Shown piece after piece: positions 46,227 through 57,358 of a stretch of 64,000 nucleotides of DNA. Below the pieces are notes generated by a model. It saw only the letters and a program-made list of their open reading frames with translations. It was not told the origin of the DNA and did no database searches. The position numbers were made by a program, and so were the translations under genes. Origin of the DNA: Pegoplata infirma (Eukaryota; Arthropoda; Insecta; Diptera; Anthomyiidae). The number at the start of each line of letters is the position of its first letter. Position 1 is the stretch's first letter. The stretch covers positions 4,464,001 through 4,528,000 of the forward strand of contig OY992538.1 of assembly GCA_963921195.1 (NCBI GenBank), written 5' to 3'.

Positions 46227-46543
46227 AATATTTTTTTTTTTTACTTTCTTTATGTTTTTTTTTATATTTTTTATATTTTTTTAATATATTTATTCAAATT
46301 ATTTAATTATTGTAACATTATTTTAATTTTTAAAAAATTATTAATGAAATTTTTTTTCTATGAATTTTTTCTATGAATCTTACAAAATCTATGAATAAAA
46401 TTCTATGAAATATTTCAAAATACTAATGAATATTCATTCAGCCAATGAATTGTTTTATAGATTCTATGAATTTGGTTTTATGAAATATGTTCATAGATAT
46501 TATGAACAATTATTCTTTCAGTGTAATCAGCCGCAAATAAATG

Positions 46544-47446
46544 GTGACGTTACTGACAAATTTTTATAAAATGTTTTTTTATGCATTAACTTATTAGAAA
46601 AGAGGTTGGATGAGCTGATTTTTTTTTAGTTTTTTTGAAGTACTTTCATAATCAATGCTTAAATGAAGCATTATTTGCATATAGCAGGGTATTTTTTGCA
46701 AAATAAGATTGTGTGACGTTACTGACGGATTTTTTTATTTTTGTTTTTTTACTTTTTTGCTTAATAATTTGGTATTTAATTGCATCTTAAACTCTTCTAC
46801 TATGATTTTTTCACCGTGTAGGGTCCCTCTATGCTTAAATGAAGCATTATTTGCATATAGCAGGGTATTTTGGAAAAATAAGATTGTGTGACGTTACTGA
46901 CGTATTTTTTTTTTATTTTTGTTTTTTTACTTTTTTGCTTAATAATTTCGTATTTAATTGCATTTTAAAACTCCTCTACTATGATTTTTTCGCCACGTAG
47001 GGTCCCTCTATTAACCCAAGAAAAAAAAGACCCGAAAATCGTAACGAAATTCGTACGTGTGACGTTACTGACATTTTGCGTAACGTTACTGACACTGCTT
47101 TTATGTCATTTACTTGATTAAAACATAAAATATTAAGCCCACCTTTTGGATAAAAATCATCTTTCATCCTTCCTTTTTTGATATACTGGGCAATAATAAA
47201 CATGAACTCTTTCAATTCGCTAATTTTTACATAAACGTTCAGTTACCTCCAAACACACTTCCAAAATCCGGTGACGTTACTGACAGCTTAAAATGTTCAT
47301 AACTTCATAACAAAACGAGATACAGCAAAATTGTCTGCGTATGAAACAACAGTTATGACGAGAACTTTCATATGCCGCTTGGGAGAAATAATTGTATTTT
47401 ATAAAGATATTGACCAAAATATGTAAGCGAGCGTGACGTTACTGAC
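46544..47446 (+). repeat. Seven GTGACGTTACTGAC words
   Basis: Copies start at 46544, 46713, 46888, 47059, 47080 (GTAACG variant), 47271 and 47433; most spacings are 160-190 bp. A ~175-bp direct repeat (AAATGAAGCATTATTTGCAT, GCAGGGTATTTT, GATTGTGTGACG) explains part of the period, but the later copies sit in unrelated sequence. Confidence 0.8.
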
Positions 47447-48445
47447 GGTGGCCTTGCCCATATGCGAAAATTGGACCCTTTTTGAATAAAATTGATGCAA
47501 TTATATATAATTAAATATGTTTATATATAAGAAAAAAAAATTCCCCCAAAACGCAAAAAATTGAAAAAAAAAAATTGTTTCCAGGACTTGAAAAATTTCA
47601 AAAAATATTTTTAGGACTTTGAAAATTTTCAAAAAAAAAAATCGGGACTTCGAAAATTTTTTAAAAGTTATATCTAATTTAATGTATTTTTTTTTTTTCA
47701 ATTTTGCATCAGTCCTAGAATCTTGGGACTTAGTAAATTTTAATTTTTTTTTTGGACTTAGAAAATTTTTCAAAAGTTATATTAAATTATATGTAAAGGA
47801 CTTAGAATTTTTTTTTAAATTTTACTCATATAAGATAACATATAATTTAAAAACAGTTGCATAAAAATTTATATAAAATTACTTCAAATATTTTGTTTTA
47901 TCAAATTATATAAAAAAGAAGACGGAATTTTAAAGTTCATATTTAATTATATAAACGAACTTTAAATCATATGTTATTATATAAAAGTCAATATTTTCTG
48001 TTATATAATTTTATATAAGAAACAAATTAGAAGTGCAAATATATAAAATCACATATGATGCAACAAAAAATACATATAGTTTTATAAAATAATATATGTA
48101 TATATAAAACTATATATACTTATATATGATCTTTTTTACTCGGGAATGCTGTATATAACTGGTTTTTATCGAAATTTTTGAAATAACAAAAAATCACTCA
48201 AAGTTAAAGAAAGCTAAAAATTTTAAGAAATCGTAAACGAATCGAAAAAGCTTTCTGTGTAGAGTTTTGTGTTACCAAATATGTAGAAATTAAATTTTTA
48301 AAACTACATCTCGCTAAGGAAATTTACCGTCAGAGCTTTTAATTTACAAGGTATATCAATCCACTAGGGGGCACTGTAAAGCAATGGAAATCACACAAAA
48401 TTATCGCTAGATTGAGGTCTTTATTTGAACAGTTTAAAAAAAAAA

Positions 48446-49157
48446 CACTCAAAATAATAACTCTGTAAAATACTCTGTAAAATGACTGTAATCTCAATTT
48501 AACAGATATTTGACAGAATTTTGTGCCAAAATACAGATTTAAAGAAAATACTTTGTATTTTGTTGTGTCAAAAAAACAGAGTTTCATCTGTTATATTACT
48601 TATAACGTTGTAATCATAATTTTACAGATAATTAACAGAGTTTTCTGCTAAAATACAGATTTAAGCGAAATACTCTGTATTTTTTAAAAAACTATGTTTT
48701 TTCTGTATTTTTACTTATTTCTATGTAATCTTAATTTCATAGTTAAAAACAAAGTTTTCTGTAAAAACACCAAAATTGTATCTGTATTTTTTTGGAGAAA
48801 ATGTCAAAAAAATACAAAAAAAAATCTTTTCAAAAATCTTATAAAAATTTAAAAAAAAACAACTTGTATTTAACTAAACTCTGTAAATTTACACAGTTTT
48901 TTTCCTGTAAAATTTTGGTTGCATCAAATGCATTTTACAATTATATGTAAATTTACAGAGTTTTTCTTTGCTAAATGGTATTTTATTTAACTAATATTTT
49001 ACTAGAAACTCTATAAATTAACAGTTTTTTTGTCAAACTCATTTTACAGAGTTTTATAGTAAAATTACCAAGAAATGTTGCTAGCTGGAAAAGTATGGTG
49101 TATTCTGTTAAATTAGCAGAGTTTTTCTGTAATTTAACAGAGTTATTATTTTGAGTG
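48446..49157. mobile_element. CACTCAAAA-type MITE A2
   Basis: CACTCAAAATAATAACTCTG to CAGAGTTATTATTTTGAGTG; interior as in A5. No TA flanks (A-run left, CAAA right), so the flanks have changed or it landed differently. Confidence 0.78.
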
Positions 49158-49445
49158 CAAAAAATGTTTTGTTTCACATAAATAAAGTTTTGTGAAAGTA
49201 AAACGAATGCACTTTCTTCCTTATATTCTTGTAAATTTTAATTATTTGATTTTAACTTCGAATAAAAACATTAAGAGCAAAACTCCAAAATCGGTTTCAT
49301 GCGATTCAGAAAATTTCATTTGAATTGAAAAGTTGTGAAAGACAGGACAGATACCTAACATTGTATAAATTCCGTTCTAAAAAAAAAAAAACAGAAAACA
49401 TTAATTTGTGTGTTCCAAAGTTTTCCACTCATGTCGACATATGTA
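49158..49445. repeat. Repeat R, third copy
   Basis: Matches positions 10-210: TTTTGTTTCACATAAATAAA, AACGAATGCAC, GAAAGACAG. Wedged between MITEs A2 and A3. Confidence 0.7.
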
Positions 49446-50187
49446 CACTCAAAATAATCACTCTGTTAAATTACAGAGATACTCTGCTGAGCCAGCAGAA
49501 AATACCATAGATTTCCAACCAGCAAGATTTTCTGTTATTTTACGAAGAAAACTCAGTAAAATGATTTCGATAAAAAAAACCTGTAAATTTACAGAATTAT
49601 CTGTAGAATATTGATAAAAGCGACCAGAATTTTACTATTTTATTTACAATTTGATTTCTGATCAATTTCTTTTTCCTTATTGTTCAAGTAGTGTTGACAA
49701 TTGGAAAATGCCACCGAGTAAATTTGCCAGCTTTAATGCTTCCAAATTGCAAATTTACTTCTTTTTATTTTGTGAAAATTACGATGTATTTTACGAGTAC
49801 CTCCAATTTTACCCGACATCCTCGTAAAATTTACCAGGTTTTATTGTAATTTAAGACGCTTTTTAAAGAGCGGTTGAAATATTTGGGAGTTTTTTATTTA
49901 AAACTGTATTACAGAGCAATAAGTAAAATTACAGTTGAAATTTAGTATTTTGGTTACGAGAAAATGTATAAAATCTGTATTTTAACAAAAAACTCTGTTT
50001 ATTATCTGTAAAATAGAGATTACAAAGTAAAAAGTAAAATTACAGATAAAATTTTGTTTTTCGGTTACAAGAAAATACAAAGTATATTCTTAAAATCTGT
50101 ATTTCGACAGATAACTTTGTCAAATGTCTGTCGAATTGAGATTACAGTCATTTTACAGAGTTTTTAACAGAGTTATTATTTTGAGTG
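49446..50187. mobile_element. CACTCAAAA-type MITE A3
   Basis: CACTCAAAATAATCACTCTG to CAGAGTTATTATTTTGAGTG with TA on both sides. Reverse orientation of A1; they share the non-repetitive core with CATTTTCCAATTGTCAACAC (A1 strand). Confidence 0.82.
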
Positions 50188-50661
50188 TATATTTCAAAAA
50201 TTACGCGTTTCGAGAAAATTTGCTGGTTTATTTTGTAGGCCAAAAATGTAATTAAAATTATATCGCAAAAACCTGACGCTCATAACAGGGTTAACTGTTC
50301 TTGTTATTGTCAGTTACAATAAAAATAATAAACCGCTAAATATTTTTAAGTGAATTAACATTATTTAAATAATTCATGTTACATTTCATTTATTAACAAT
50401 ATACAAATATAAGTAAATTTGTTATTTTGATTTTGTGTTTTTTTTTTTACTTCTTAGAAACCTGTTAATTTAGTCATACTACCTCGATTGTCATCATGTG
50501 CAAAATTTTACATGTTAACCCTCTAATGCATATGATAGCTTTTTGGTCGCGTTACTTTTTCTACTTTATGAGAATTTTTTGTCTGTCTGTGAAAATCTTA
50601 TTGCATTAAGAAATAAGGCTATATGGTTTTATAACCAATGCCGAATGGAAATAAAGCCATT

Positions 50662-50790
50662 CCCGGGTAAAAATGAAATATATATGATCATATATGAAGA
50701 TATATGGATCATATATGGATTTATATAACCATATATTATCATATATGCCTCCATATATGTTCATTTATGATCTGATCCGAATTACCCGGG
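50662..50790. mobile_element. Small palindromic element with CCCGGGTAA ends
   Basis: CCCGGGTAA at 50662 and TTACCCGGG ending 50790 enclose 110 bp of ATATATG/CATATAT palindromes. Likely a minimal relative of element Z. Confidence 0.6.
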
Positions 50791-51142
50791 TTATGGCATT
50801 TTTGCACATTTGAAATTTTTCAAAAAATTTCGTCATTAAAATTAAATCGCGCAAAAGCCTTTTAAGCAAAATCTTCGTCGCTATTAATATTTTCAAATTC
50901 ATTTGTTTTGATATTAACGCTAGAATAATTAGATTTCATTAGTTTTTTTTTATTATTTTTATACCCTCCACTCTAGTGATAGAGAGTATATATAAGTTTG
51001 TCATTCCGTTTGTAACTCATCGAAATATCGGTCTGGGACCCCATAAAGTATATATATTCATGATACCCAATCGATTTTAAGACATTCTAGCGATGTCCGT
51101 CTGTCTGTCTGTGGAAATGGTGATCACGGCCAAAATATTACA

Positions 51143-51647
51143 CTGACAAGGGAAGTCTCCCTAGTGTCATCCGCGTATCTTTAGGGAATTGGTTTTATTT
51201 TGTAGATCAGAAAAAATAAAGGGACACGTATTTTTTTTAGCGGCCCAAATTCATATTTAGGGGGTAAAAAGGAGGGCGGAAACCTAGTCATGTTGCATAC
51301 CAAATGAAAGGTCTTTGGAAAACCTATCTACGTGTGCTAAGAACGTGTCCAAACATGCACAACTTTTCGTCATATTGAGTAAAATACCAAAATTTTAGGA
51401 CATTTTTGTTAATAAGTCAAAAAATATTAACTTCTTTGGTTCGTTGTTAGCACCACGAGATAGGTATTTTTAATACCTTTAATCTGATACCACACATGCC
51501 TATATTAATTTTGTTTAAATAGACGTAAATCTTAAAAAACTGAAAAAGGTCAATTTGGGCCGCTAAAAAAATACGTGTCGAATTAATTTTCGTTCTTAAC
51601 AGCATATCCAAATTTCATGAAGATCGGAGGGTGACTTCCCTTGTGAG
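51143..51647. mobile_element. Foldback element N2 inside M
   Basis: CTGACAAGGGAAGTCTCCCT to GACTTCCCTTGTGAG; reverse relative of N1. The M copy at 4722-5040 runs through this site without it. Confidence 0.72.
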
Positions 51648-51903
51648 ATGACTGAAACTTAACATATTTATTGCAAGTTCTCCCGAGAAGTTTGGTATTG
51701 CATTTGAGCGATATCGGTTCAGCGCACAGTGGCCGAAATACCCAATCTAGCGGCGCTTTTTTCGGAAATGTAAAATAATAAAGCCCAATGCATATTTGTG
51801 ATTATAAAACTTATAAAGAATTCAATTTTTAACCATATTTATTTATTTCAGTGTTTTTATGTATTTTGGGAAATTTATGTGAATATCGGGAGGGTGGTCT
51901 GTA

Positions 51904-53870
51904 CACTCAAAAAAAAAAGTTTGTAAAATGACATAAAATCCCCGTGATTTTACGGGGCAGGTTTTGTAAAATATGTACTAGCAAGAATCCCCGTAATGTT
52001 ACGGGGATGATTTGTAAATTGATTTAACAAAGAAAATGTAAATTTACATTTTTTTTGTAAAATATTAACTTCGAGGTGAACATTTGTTTTGTAAATTTAC
52101 AAAAAATTTGGTATATTCACAAAACAAAATTGTAAACTTACAGAAAAAGGTTGTTATTTTACAAAGAAAAAATAGAAAATGAAAAAAAAAAATTGTAGAT
52201 TAACAAATTATTTGGTTAAATTACTGTTTTACCTCAAAAAAATATTGAAAAACACGTATATTTACAATAAAAATTTTAAATTTGCAAAAAAAAATATTAA
52301 CATTTACAAAACAAATTGTAAACTTACAAAAAAAGTTGTAAATTTACAAAATAAAGTAGAAAATCAAAAACCAAAATTGTAAATTTACAAATTGTTTGGT
52401 TAAACTACTGTTTTTTATGGCAAAAACTTGTATATTTACAATAAAAAGTGGTAAATTTACAATTTTTATTGTAAATATACCATTTTTTCTTATTTTTTTG
52501 CCGTAAAAACAGTAGTTTAACCAAATAATTTGTAAATTTACAATATTGTTTTTGTATTTTCTACTTCATTTTTGTAAAATTACAACTTTTTTCGTAAGTA
52601 TACAATTTTGTTTTTTAAATTTTCATATTTGTTTTGTAAATTTACAAAAATTTTGGTTTATTTACATATTTGTTTTGTAAATTTAAAGGTTTTTTTCCAT
52701 TGGTGCATCTTATTTTTCCTTCTTCGGCAGCTGGAGTAGCACTTCAACAACCTGAAATGTTTTTTTTTTTTTCACTTGAACACTTTTAACAAAATTTTTA
52801 ATGTATAACACTGCACTTTTTTTATTTTTTTCGACATTTCGTTTTTCTTAAGTAGAACACATGAGAACTGCGAAGGAGGCTACACAAAAAATTTCTTATA
52901 TTTTAAGGAAAAATTAGTCAAAAAAAAAACAATTTTTTTTTTAATTTTTAATTATTTTCAAAAGTATTTTCAAAAAAATAAAAAAAAAAATTGGATATTG
53001 TAGATTGGATGTTTAAGTACATGTTAAAATAAAGAAAATTTAATTTTTTTTATAATAGCAGCTTTTTATTGTCATTTTAGTTGCTAGATCTAAAGAAAAA
53101 AATACCAAAAATATATGGTAAAATTACCAAAAAATGGTAAAAATACAAAAAAAAAACTAGAACAATTATATAGTAAAACAATGGTGTAAAAATTAAATTT
53201 TTTTGCTAAAGCTTACAACTAGTTGAAAAATGTTTGTATCCGGAACTTAAAAAATTTTCAAAAATTTTTTTCATCAATTTTTTTATTTAAAAAAAAAATA
53301 ATTTTTAACAAAATTTTTTACTCCAAAACGCCAAAAAAAAAATCTGGACTTAGAAAATTTTTGCGTGTCCTATTGTTGCAAAATTAAATTTTGTTTAAAC
53401 AACATAAATTCTCGTAATAAAATAAGTTTTGTAAAATTACCTTGGAGTTTTGTACTTTTCAATACAATTTTTTGGTTTAATTACATTTTTTTGTGTTAAA
53501 AAAACTGAAAACCTTGTAAACTATTTAAAAAATCTTGAAAAAAAAAAATTTTTTGTAATAAAACATTTTGGTATAAAGACTAAATACTTACCATCAAATA
53601 AAATGTTGTTGTATAATCACAGCTTTCTTGTGTAAAAAAACTAAACACCTTGTAATATTTTTTTAATTTGTAAGATAATTAATTTTTTTGTAAATTTACC
53701 TAAAAAAATTGTTAAATAAATTTACCAACATATAATAGTAAAATTAAAAAGCCCACTGTAGTTTTCGTTTTATTAAAAATACAAGAATTTTTGTAAAAAG
53801 ACAAAAATATTGGTAAAATAGAATTACAAGACCTTTTACTTGTAATTTTACAAACTTTTTTTTTAGAGTG
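51904..53870. mobile_element. CACTCAAAA-type MITE C1
   Basis: CACTCAAAAAAAAAAGTTTG to ACTTTTTTTTTAGAGTG, TA on both sides. Seven exact GTAAATTTAC palindromes lie in 52038-52645. Near the left end are the GC-rich hairpins CCCCGTGATTTTACGGGG and CCCCGTAATGTTACGGGG. A histone-H1-like block is at 52699-52886. Confidence 0.84.
52699..52886 (-). pseudogene. Histone H1-like 5' fragment in MITE C1
   Basis: Minus strand carries the same leader as the B elements (GTTCTACTTAA, AAATAAAAAAAGTG, AAAAGTGTTCAAGTGAAAAA), then GTTGTTGAAGT, which after one missing base reads VVEV-ATPAAEEGK, a plausible linker-histone N-terminus. Only about 14 codons remain. Confidence 0.4.
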
Positions 53871-54372
53871 TATGAGGACTAGAAGTTAAAATGTTCCGAT
53901 TCCGTTAAAATTTAGAGTGATTATTTATGGCTACAAAAAACATTTAACAATCGAATTTTAAGAGGATATTTGTTGAAATACTATTGTTGGGGCTTTTTAA
54001 GTAAAACTGGAAGGGGAAATTAACATGGGGGCTATGGGATAACATGGACCGATTTTGTCAAAAATTTAATAGGTTTTGTTCTTTCGATAAAAAATCTTAA
54101 ATTTCAAATTTTAGCCAAATCGATTGAAAATTGTGGTCTGTATCGCGTTTATACTGTTTATTTGGACAGGCAGATGGATCCTAAAAAACCGAACAACTTG
54201 CGCGATCTAGCAAGCCATACTGAAACATCACAACAAAAATAACCCAAAATAATAAACAAAGCAGGAATTGGACCGAATACGATCGAATTTCAAAAGTTGC
54301 AGTCCATGAAACTATAGTTTATATCACAAATGTCAACTTCTATAATGCACTAATAATAAACTAGATACACAC

Positions 54373-54870
54373 CACTGTTGCCAAGTTGGAGGTTTTCCCG
54401 CTAAATCTAGCGCTTTTTGTTTGGTTTTAGCGGGAGAAAATTGGTTTTAGCGGGAACGGTGCTTTAGCGGGAAAATCTAGCGCTTTTTATTTGGATTTAG
54501 TGGGACAAATTTAGAGGTTTTTTTCCAATTTTTCTATTTTTTCAATCGAAAACGCCAATTTTGTCGAATTTTAGCGCTTTTTTTGAAATTTAGCGGGAGA
54601 ATTTTGTATTTTCCCGCTAAAATTTTTTCGACCGTTTCTTGCGCGATTTTAATGAAAAGTAAATTTTCGTAGAAAAAATAATTTGGAGGTTTTTTTTTAA
54701 ATTTTTCTTTTTTGTCAATCAAAAATGCCAAGTTTTTCGGTTTTTAGCGCTTTTTTTTGTAATTTAGCGGGAAAATTTTAAATTTTCCCCGCTAAATTAA
54801 TTTTTGGCGGTTTCTAGCGCTTTTTCCGTGAAATTTAGAGGTTTTTGGTTAAAAATAGTTGGCAACAGTG
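54373..54870. mobile_element. hAT-like MITE H (CACTGTTGCCAA ends, 8-bp TSD)
   Basis: CACTGTTGCCAA / TTGGCAACAGTG with exact duplication ATACACAC (54365-54372, 54871-54878). The interior repeats TTTAGCGGGA and TCTAGCGCTTTTT words. Confidence 0.88.
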
Positions 54871-55652
54871 ATACACACAGGCCACAAACATTTATTTTTG
54901 AGTTAAAACATACCTTTTACTTTCAATTAAAACTTTTTGGCTCAAAATGTATAAACAATTGACTTAAAAGTGTCAAGAAAAACTCACTGAGTAATTAGGC
55001 CCCAAATTCCTTTAATACACGTGCTGCAGAAAATGTATATTTGATAGCCTACAGCTGTGCGAATATTGAAAGCAAAACAAAATAAAAACGTAAATTTTTT
55101 CTGTAAAGTATAGGTAATCGATGCAGTGCAAAAACATTTATCGATCTTAATTTTTAAATTTTGACTTAAGCGCCGCTAGATCAGTGATTTCGGCCATAGT
55201 GAAGCGGTTCAAAAGTTATGAACGAAAATGTAAGGACACCACAAAAATTTTAGTAACCTAAAAATACAAAATGCTTTAATTCGGCTGCTGGTTGACTTAT
55301 GTGAACATAATTTAACACCAAATGGTATTTAAACAGGTAAAAATATATTTTTTTACAAAAAAAGAAAAAAAATCGCGGATTTTTTTTTTTACCAAAATTT
55401 TTTTTTTCGCGGAAATTTTTTTTTTTAATTTTTTTTTTTCCAAAAGTAATCTCCTTTAAAATAAAGTTTTTACAATAATCTTTTATAAATTATGGAGGGT
55501 ATCACTACATTCGGCTAGGTCGAATTTAACTTTTTTACTTGTTTATAATCATCTCAACTTATCATGGTAAGTTTTTGTAGTGTGAACGTAGCCTTAGTTC
55601 TTCAAGGGGAAACTTTCTCCCTGGTCCGATTTTGTTCGGACGGGCATTCATA

Positions 55653-55807
55653 CACTCAAAAAAGTAATATAACAGAGAAAACTTTGTTTTTTTGTCACAA
55701 CAAAATACAAAGTATTTTTTTTTAATCTGTATTTTGACAGAAAACTCTGTCAAATAACTGTTGAATTGAGATTACAGTCATTTTACAGAGTATTTTACAA
55801 AGTTAAA
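55653..55807. mobile_element. Inverted end fragment of MITE A (A4)
   Basis: About 155 bp that is the reverse complement of the first part of A5, preceded by the same 20-bp flank that precedes A5 (55633-55652 and 55809-55828, containing TTCGGACGGGCATTC). Confidence 0.78.
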
Positions 55808-55828
55808 ATGTTCGGACGGGCATTCATA

Positions 55829-56652
55829 CACTCAAAATAATAACTTTGTAAAATACTCTGTAAAATGACTGTAATCTCAATTCAACAGTTATTTGACAGA
55901 GTTTTCTGTCAAAATACAGATTAAAAAAAAATACTTTGTATTTTGTTGTGACAAAAAAACAAAGTTTTCTCTGTTATATTACTTTTTACTTTGTAATCTT
56001 AATTTTACAGATAATTAACAGAGTTTTCTGCTAAAATACAGAATTAAGCAAAATACTTTGTATTTTTTTTTTATAACCAAAAAAGTTATCTGTAAATACT
56101 CTGTTTTGAGCAGTTTTTTTTTTGTTACCAAACATCAAAATTTTATGTGTATAAATTTTTTTGAGAAAAAGTCGAAAATGTAACAAAAAAAAAAGTTATC
56201 CAAAAAAATCTTTTCAGAAATTTTATAAAAAATTTTCAAAATAACATGCATTTAACTTAACTCTGTAAATTTACAGATTTTTTTTCTGTAAAATGTTGGT
56301 TGTATCAAATGCACTTTACAAATATATGTAAATTTACAGAGTTTTTCTTTGTTAAATGGTGGTTTATTTAACCAATATTTTACTAGAAACTCTGTAAATT
56401 AAAAGTTTTTTTTGTCCAAATCATTTACAGATTTTTAAAGTAAAATTACAGAGTTTTCTCTGTCAAAAAGCTTTTTTATTTAAACAATATTTTACTATAA
56501 ACTCTGTAAATTAACCTTTTTTTTTTGCCAAAATCATTTTACAAAGTTTTTTAGTAAAATTACCAAGAAATGTTGTTAGCTGGAAAAGTATGGTATACTC
56601 TGTTAAATAAGTAGAGTCTTTCTGTAATTTAACAGAGTTATTATTTTGAGGA
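55829..56652. mobile_element. CACTCAAAA-type MITE A5
   Basis: CACTCAAAATAATAACTTTG to AGTTATTATTTTGAGGA, TA outside both ends. The closing GAGTG is mutated to GAGGA. Confidence 0.78.
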
Positions 56653-57358
56653 TAGGTTTGTTTGGAGAAAATGTTGGGGTTTGAAAAAAAAAAATTGGTG
56701 GTCAGTCAGTTACGTTTAGTTTTATTTTTAAAGTTTCTATTTATTCAAACATCTTTTTTTTTTTAATAATATAAATTAAAACGATGTATAATTGTGGTTA
56801 CTGAAACAAGTGGATTTTCTGCATTACATACTTATATTTTATAGTATATAAATACCTTTTTTTTTAAACTCACATACACAAAAACATTTTTGCATTGGGG
56901 GGTTTGTCAATATATATATGTATATAAAAGTATTCACAAATAGAGAGACGAGCCTCCAACGTTTGTTATATGCACTCTAAAACAACAAGAAAAACAATAA
57001 TAATAATTATCATCGCAATACCTAGAAAATGTGCATGTGTACAAAAAACAAGTTTATACTTTTTACATTCAGACCGATATACCCACAGATAGACAGACAG
57101 CAAACAAAATTTAAGTTGCATGACAAGCTTCAAGTTCGTTTGGTGTATTTATGTGATGATGAAAGATGTTGTATTGTCATGTGAAATGCAAACGGACGTA
57201 ACTACCCTGCAAAAAATGTCATTACCACTTCCTAGTGGAGTGCTTTTAAACTGTAACAAATGTAATCAAATACAACAAAAACACAAGAAAAAACGCACTC
57301 CAGAATTCATAGATATTTGAACTCATTACCTTCCGCGACACTTCCATACAAAAGTATA
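56653..57358. other. AT-rich DNA, nothing recognised
   Basis: Contains a TATATATATGTATATAAAAG stretch and a 66-codon open frame (57120-57320) with no recognisable product. No element ends seen. Confidence 0.35.

Larger units (their letters stand above)
45616..46523. mobile_element. TA-flanked MITE carrying two divergent tRNA-like modules
   Basis: CACTGAAAGAATTTTGTTCAT and ATGAACAATTATTCTTTCAGTG, with TA at 45614-45615 and 46524-46525. Subterminal zones are dense in TTCATAGAATCTATGAA palindromes. It holds tRNA-like sequences at 45894-45966 (minus) and 46152-46226 (plus), each followed by a T/A-rich tail. Confidence 0.85.
45277..47459. mobile_element. Element Y (GGGCAAGGCCAC ends) with GTGACGTTACTGAC array
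   Basis: GGGCAAGGCCACG at 45277 and GTGGCCTTGCCC ending 47459, flanked by ATAT on both sides. Seven copies of a 14-bp word lie in its right half. A TA-inserted MITE (45616-46523) splits it. Confidence 0.7.
44793..48144. mobile_element. Element Z (CCCGAGTAAAAAAG ends), host to nested insertions
   Basis: CCCGAGTAAAAAAGG at 44793 and CTTTTTTACTCGGG at 48131-48144 with subterminal ATATATA/CATATA runs on both sides. V2 and Y are inserted in it. A short relative with CCCGGGTAA ends lies at 50662-50790. Confidence 0.68.
51725..55201. mobile_element. Transib-like element O inside M, itself split by two insertions
   Basis: Left end CACAGTGGCCGAAATA and right end (reverse) CACTATGGCCGAAATC; both continue GATCTAGCGGCGCTT or near. 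Flanks CAGCG and AAGCG make an imperfect 5-bp duplication. Contains MITE C1 and a hAT MITE. No transposase visible. Confidence 0.62.
50960..55545 (+). repeat. M repeat, most complete copy, split by three layers of insertions
   Basis: Pieces 50960-51142, 51648-51724 and 55202-55545 join to a continuous M copy: TATACCCTCC, TTTGTCATTCCGTTTG, GTCCGTCTGTCTGTCTG, GATCACGGCCAAAATATTAC | GACTGAAACTTAACAT, GAGCGATATCGGTTCAGCG | GTTCAAAAGTTATGAAC ... GGAGGGTATCACTACATTCG. The intact order is confirmed by the copy at 4722-5040. No coding capacity. Confidence 0.75.
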
